Below, piece after piece: positions 61,686 through 64,000 of a stretch of DNA of 64,000 nt. Where the stretch lies: positions 1,968,538 through 2,032,537 of the forward strand of contig KL197709.1 in assembly GCA_000697665.1 (NCBI GenBank). Reading direction: 5' to 3'. Position 1 is the stretch's first letter. Every line of letters begins with the position of its first letter. The position numbers were made by a program, and so were the translations under genes. The notes under the pieces were generated by a model that was given only the letters and a program-made list of their open reading frames with translations, made no database searches and was not told the origin of the DNA. This stretch comes from Jaapia argillacea MUCL 33604. Taxonomy: Eukaryota > Basidiomycota > Agaricomycetes > Jaapiales > Jaapiaceae.

Positions 61686-62270
61686 GGAATACCCCATAAA
61701 TGGTCAATGTGTTTGACAGTGTAAGATTTCGAAGAATAAATCACTTGTGTACTCCCTCCCTCGTACAATGTCGTATTTACCCCGGAAACTTGTGTCCACA
61801 ATGAATTTGGAACACGGGACAATGCAACGAGGCGTCGCTTCCTTTCCCACGGCTACCCAGCTTCGAATTGGCGCCCACTGTTTGCAGGAGAATGGACTTG
61901 GGTTGGGCACTGCCTCTGCAGCATGCCCGGCACCGACTGCAGAAAACGATAACCTTGTCACCACTCCCACACATCGCTATTCCGGATTCACGAAGAATAT
62001 TTTCTATCCTTGACCTCGCTTTACGCAAACTCGGAACCTAATTCCGTTCCAGCTATCTGGATTCTGAACCTGTACTCGGCTATTGAGCGTCCCAGCTTTT
62101 TCACCCAGCGATATCTCTCCCATATTTGCTCTTACACACGACACCACGTACATGCCCAGGGCTTCATTTTCTAACGACTTCAAGAACTAACGACTACCAA
62201 ATTTACTTTGAACAATCGATCAATCAATCACCGTGCCAGCGAGACATCGAGTTGTTGGTTGGGCAGTTAA
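61686..62270. other. Gap between dihydroorotase and the Gly/Trp-rich gene
   Basis: These 585 bases carry the 3' flank of dihydroorotase and the leader of the next gene. An 88-codon plus-strand frame at 61747-62013 has no motif and I do not call it. Confidence 0.5.
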
Positions 62271-64000
62271 ATGGCAAAGAAACCAAAGGGCAAGCAGAGA
62301 GCTCACTTTGAAGCTGATCCTGTGATACCCCCACCTCCTGCCGCTGCTCCGCCTCCACCGCCTCCTCCACCCCCGCCGCCGCCTGGGCTTGGTGGGTTTT
62401 TGCGGGGACGAAGTCAGACTCTGTCCCAGGATCAGGGACGGGGGAGGCGGCCACGTGTCAGTTCCGTCAATGAGGAAGATGAGGAGGAGGAGATGGGAGG
62501 TATGGAGTGTTCTGTTTCTCTTCTTTTCTTATCGGTTTAATGTCGTGTTTTGATATGAAGGCTAATTAGGCTTCTTCTAGGTGATCTATTGAGTGATCCT
62601 GGGAGCGTTAATAGAGGCGGCAATGGGAATGGACATGGAGGATGGGTTGATCCGAGAGGCGGGCAGTGGGATGGTGAGGATGGTGGTGGTGGTGGTGGTG
62701 GTGGTGGTGGGTGGGAGGATGGAGACAGTCCTGAGGACGAATGGGGTCACGAACAAGAGCATGGGCCTGGTGGTTGGGAGGGAGGTGGCGGTGGAGGTGG
62801 GGGATGGGGAGTAGAATTGAAGCCTCCTCCTCCTCCACAGCAACCTGTTGGGAACGGGCATGGTGGTGGTGGCGGCGGCGGCGGAGGGTGGGGTTGGGAG
62901 GGACCTCCTCGACGTGCGCCTGGCTGGGATACCCCAGAAGTTCAAGGAAACGGACATGGACATGGAACCCCGCAGCCACATGCACATGGACACGGGTATA
63001 ACCAGCAACAACAGGGAGGAGAGAAGAAACGGAAATCCGAGGATGCTGGGTGGTGGGGAGGGAATGTAGATGAAGACGACTCCGATTCTTGGGAAGAGCC
63101 TACACACGGTGGCGGCGGCGGCGGCGGAGGAGGAGGAGGAGGAGGCGCGGGATGGCAATCATGGGCGGCAGAAGCACAAGGTCAGGCGTGGGAAGCTCCG
63201 CCCGTTGCCCAAGTCCGCTTCGATACACAACCTCAGAAACCAACACAGAAGCACAGTCCCGCACGACAAGGCCACTTACCTATGGCTTGGGGTAATTGGG
63301 CCGCAGAAGCTGGGATGGTGCCTCCGGCTCCTCCCTCTCAACAACACCACCACCAACAACCATCACAGCAGCAACATCGTCACCATCAGACTCACCAATA
63401 CCAACATCAGCAAAAACATGCAGCTGCCGCTGGGACCAAACAAGCCTTATCTCCACAGCAGCGATCCCAGATCTTGAATGCTTTACTTAGTCATCCAGGC
63501 CATAATGGATATGGCGCATCTCCTGAACCGGCGCCGGCGCCTCCTCCCATGAAGGATCAGAAGTACCACCAGCACCACAGTCAGGGCGGGAAGAAAGATA
63601 AGAAGGATAAGAAGGAGAAAGATGGGGGGAAGAGGAACTCGCATCAGCCGGGACTTAAGAGGCAGCACGGACGGCAGGATATGGGATGGGATCAGTGGGG
63701 AGATCAAGGCGGTGGCGGCGGTTGGGGTGATCAGGGTGGTGGTCGTGGTGGTCGTGGTGATTGGGATGATCAAGGCGGAGGGGGTTGGGACGATCAAGGT
63801 GGTGGTGGAGGCTGGCCTGAACAAGGAGATCAGAGTTGGGGAAGCGAGCAAGGGGGTTGGGCTGAGGGCGAGCAAGGAGGGTGGGGCGATCAAGGGAAGC
63901 GGGATGCGCGGGGAGGGTGGGGATGGGATGATATACCCGAGGAGGAGGAGGATTGGGAAGCTATCGAAGCTGAGGAAGCAGCAAAGGAAGAGCGAGCCCC
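62271..64000 (+). CDS. Gly/Trp-rich low-complexity protein (cut by right window edge)
   Basis: The ATG at 62271 starts MAKKPKGKQRAHFEADPV, then a 12-Pro run and acidic EEDEEEEMGG. After an intron (about 62502-62580) one open frame continues to the window end. It has long Gly runs separated by Trp: GGWEDGDSPEDEWG, GGWEGG, GGWGWEGPPRR, AGWWGG, then AWGNWAAEAGMVPPAPPSQ, a His/Gln-rich stretch, and tandem GGWGDQGGG, GDWDDQGGG, GGWPEQGDQSWG, GGWAEGEQGG. About 30 Trp occur, many as GW or WG. A Lys-rich KKDKKDKKEKDGGK also occurs. No folded domain is seen in this part. Function is unknown; Argonaute-hook-like WG/GW proteins have this composition. Gene content beyond 64000 is not visible. Confidence 0.75.
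62676..63150 (+). repeat. Glycine-codon GGT/GGC simple repeats in the Gly/Trp-rich gene
   Basis: Three GGN runs are interspersed with Trp codons: about 62676-62709 (GGT), about 62862-62889 (GGT/GGC) and 63108-63147 (GGC/GGA). They are in frame and likely polymorphic in length. Confidence 0.75.

Noticed and set aside
62586-63158. 190-codon minus-strand frame
   Set aside because: It is the shadow of Gly codons of the Gly/Trp-rich gene (GGN read as NCC), giving a low-complexity Pro/Thr/Ser product.

Overview
The window is nuclear DNA of a fungus, most likely a basidiomycete (Agaricomycotina). Genes are packed about one per 2.3 kb on both strands, and nearly every one is broken by several short GT-AG introns of roughly 45-75 bases. 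The gene complement (STRIPAK Far11, Dre2, Dph1, Bsd2, Prm10/ThrE-like protein, forkhead factor, mitochondrial ClpX, type II dihydroorotase) fits a free-living fungus. I cannot name the species. Gene limits below run from start codon to stop codon and include introns.

Layout. 1-9.3 kb: PEX2 (minus, cut by the left edge), then both subunits of cytosolic phenylalanyl-tRNA synthetase (FRS2 alpha, FRS1 beta; both plus) with a ThrE/Prm10-type transporter between them on the minus strand. 9.5-14 kb: a Bsd2/Ndfip-type adaptor, a small unrecognised protein and an EMC10-like ER membrane complex subunit. 13.9-16.2 kb: a stretch I cannot assign, with coding-looking fragments. 16.2-20.5 kb: forkhead factor, DRE2, BCD1. 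20.5-27.5 kb: Mediator subunit 18, a cytochrome b5 reductase-like (Cyc2-like) flavoprotein, and NPC1. 27.6-37 kb: RNPS1-like SR protein, a C2H2 zinc-finger factor, DPH1 and FAR11. 38-48.8 kb: two related cyclin-domain genes on either side of the ubiquitin-activating enzyme UBA1. A 1-kb inverted-repeat element lies about 140 bases upstream of the UBA1 start. 49-64 kb: cactin, mitochondrial ClpX, RanBP1, the p24 cargo receptor Emp24, a kinesin-8, dihydroorotase, and a Gly/Trp-rich protein running off the right edge.

Most genes are housekeeping: translation (FRS1, FRS2, DPH1, BCD1), RNA processing and transcription (RNPS1, cactin, Med18, forkhead, C2H2), protein turnover and sorting (UBA1, ClpX, PEX2, Bsd2, Emp24, EMC10, NPC1) and cell-cycle or cytoskeleton functions (cyclins, Far11, kinesin-8, RanBP1). 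There are no rRNA, tRNA or CRISPR loci that I can support. I found no obvious secondary-metabolite or defence cluster. The least ordinary items are the paired PheRS subunit genes, the inverted-repeat element in the UBA1 promoter, the two cyclin paralogues, a shared TCACGTG(A) promoter palindrome, the tryptophan-glycine-rich protein at the right edge, an NPC1 gene without a visible signal peptide, and the unassigned 2.3-kb stretch.
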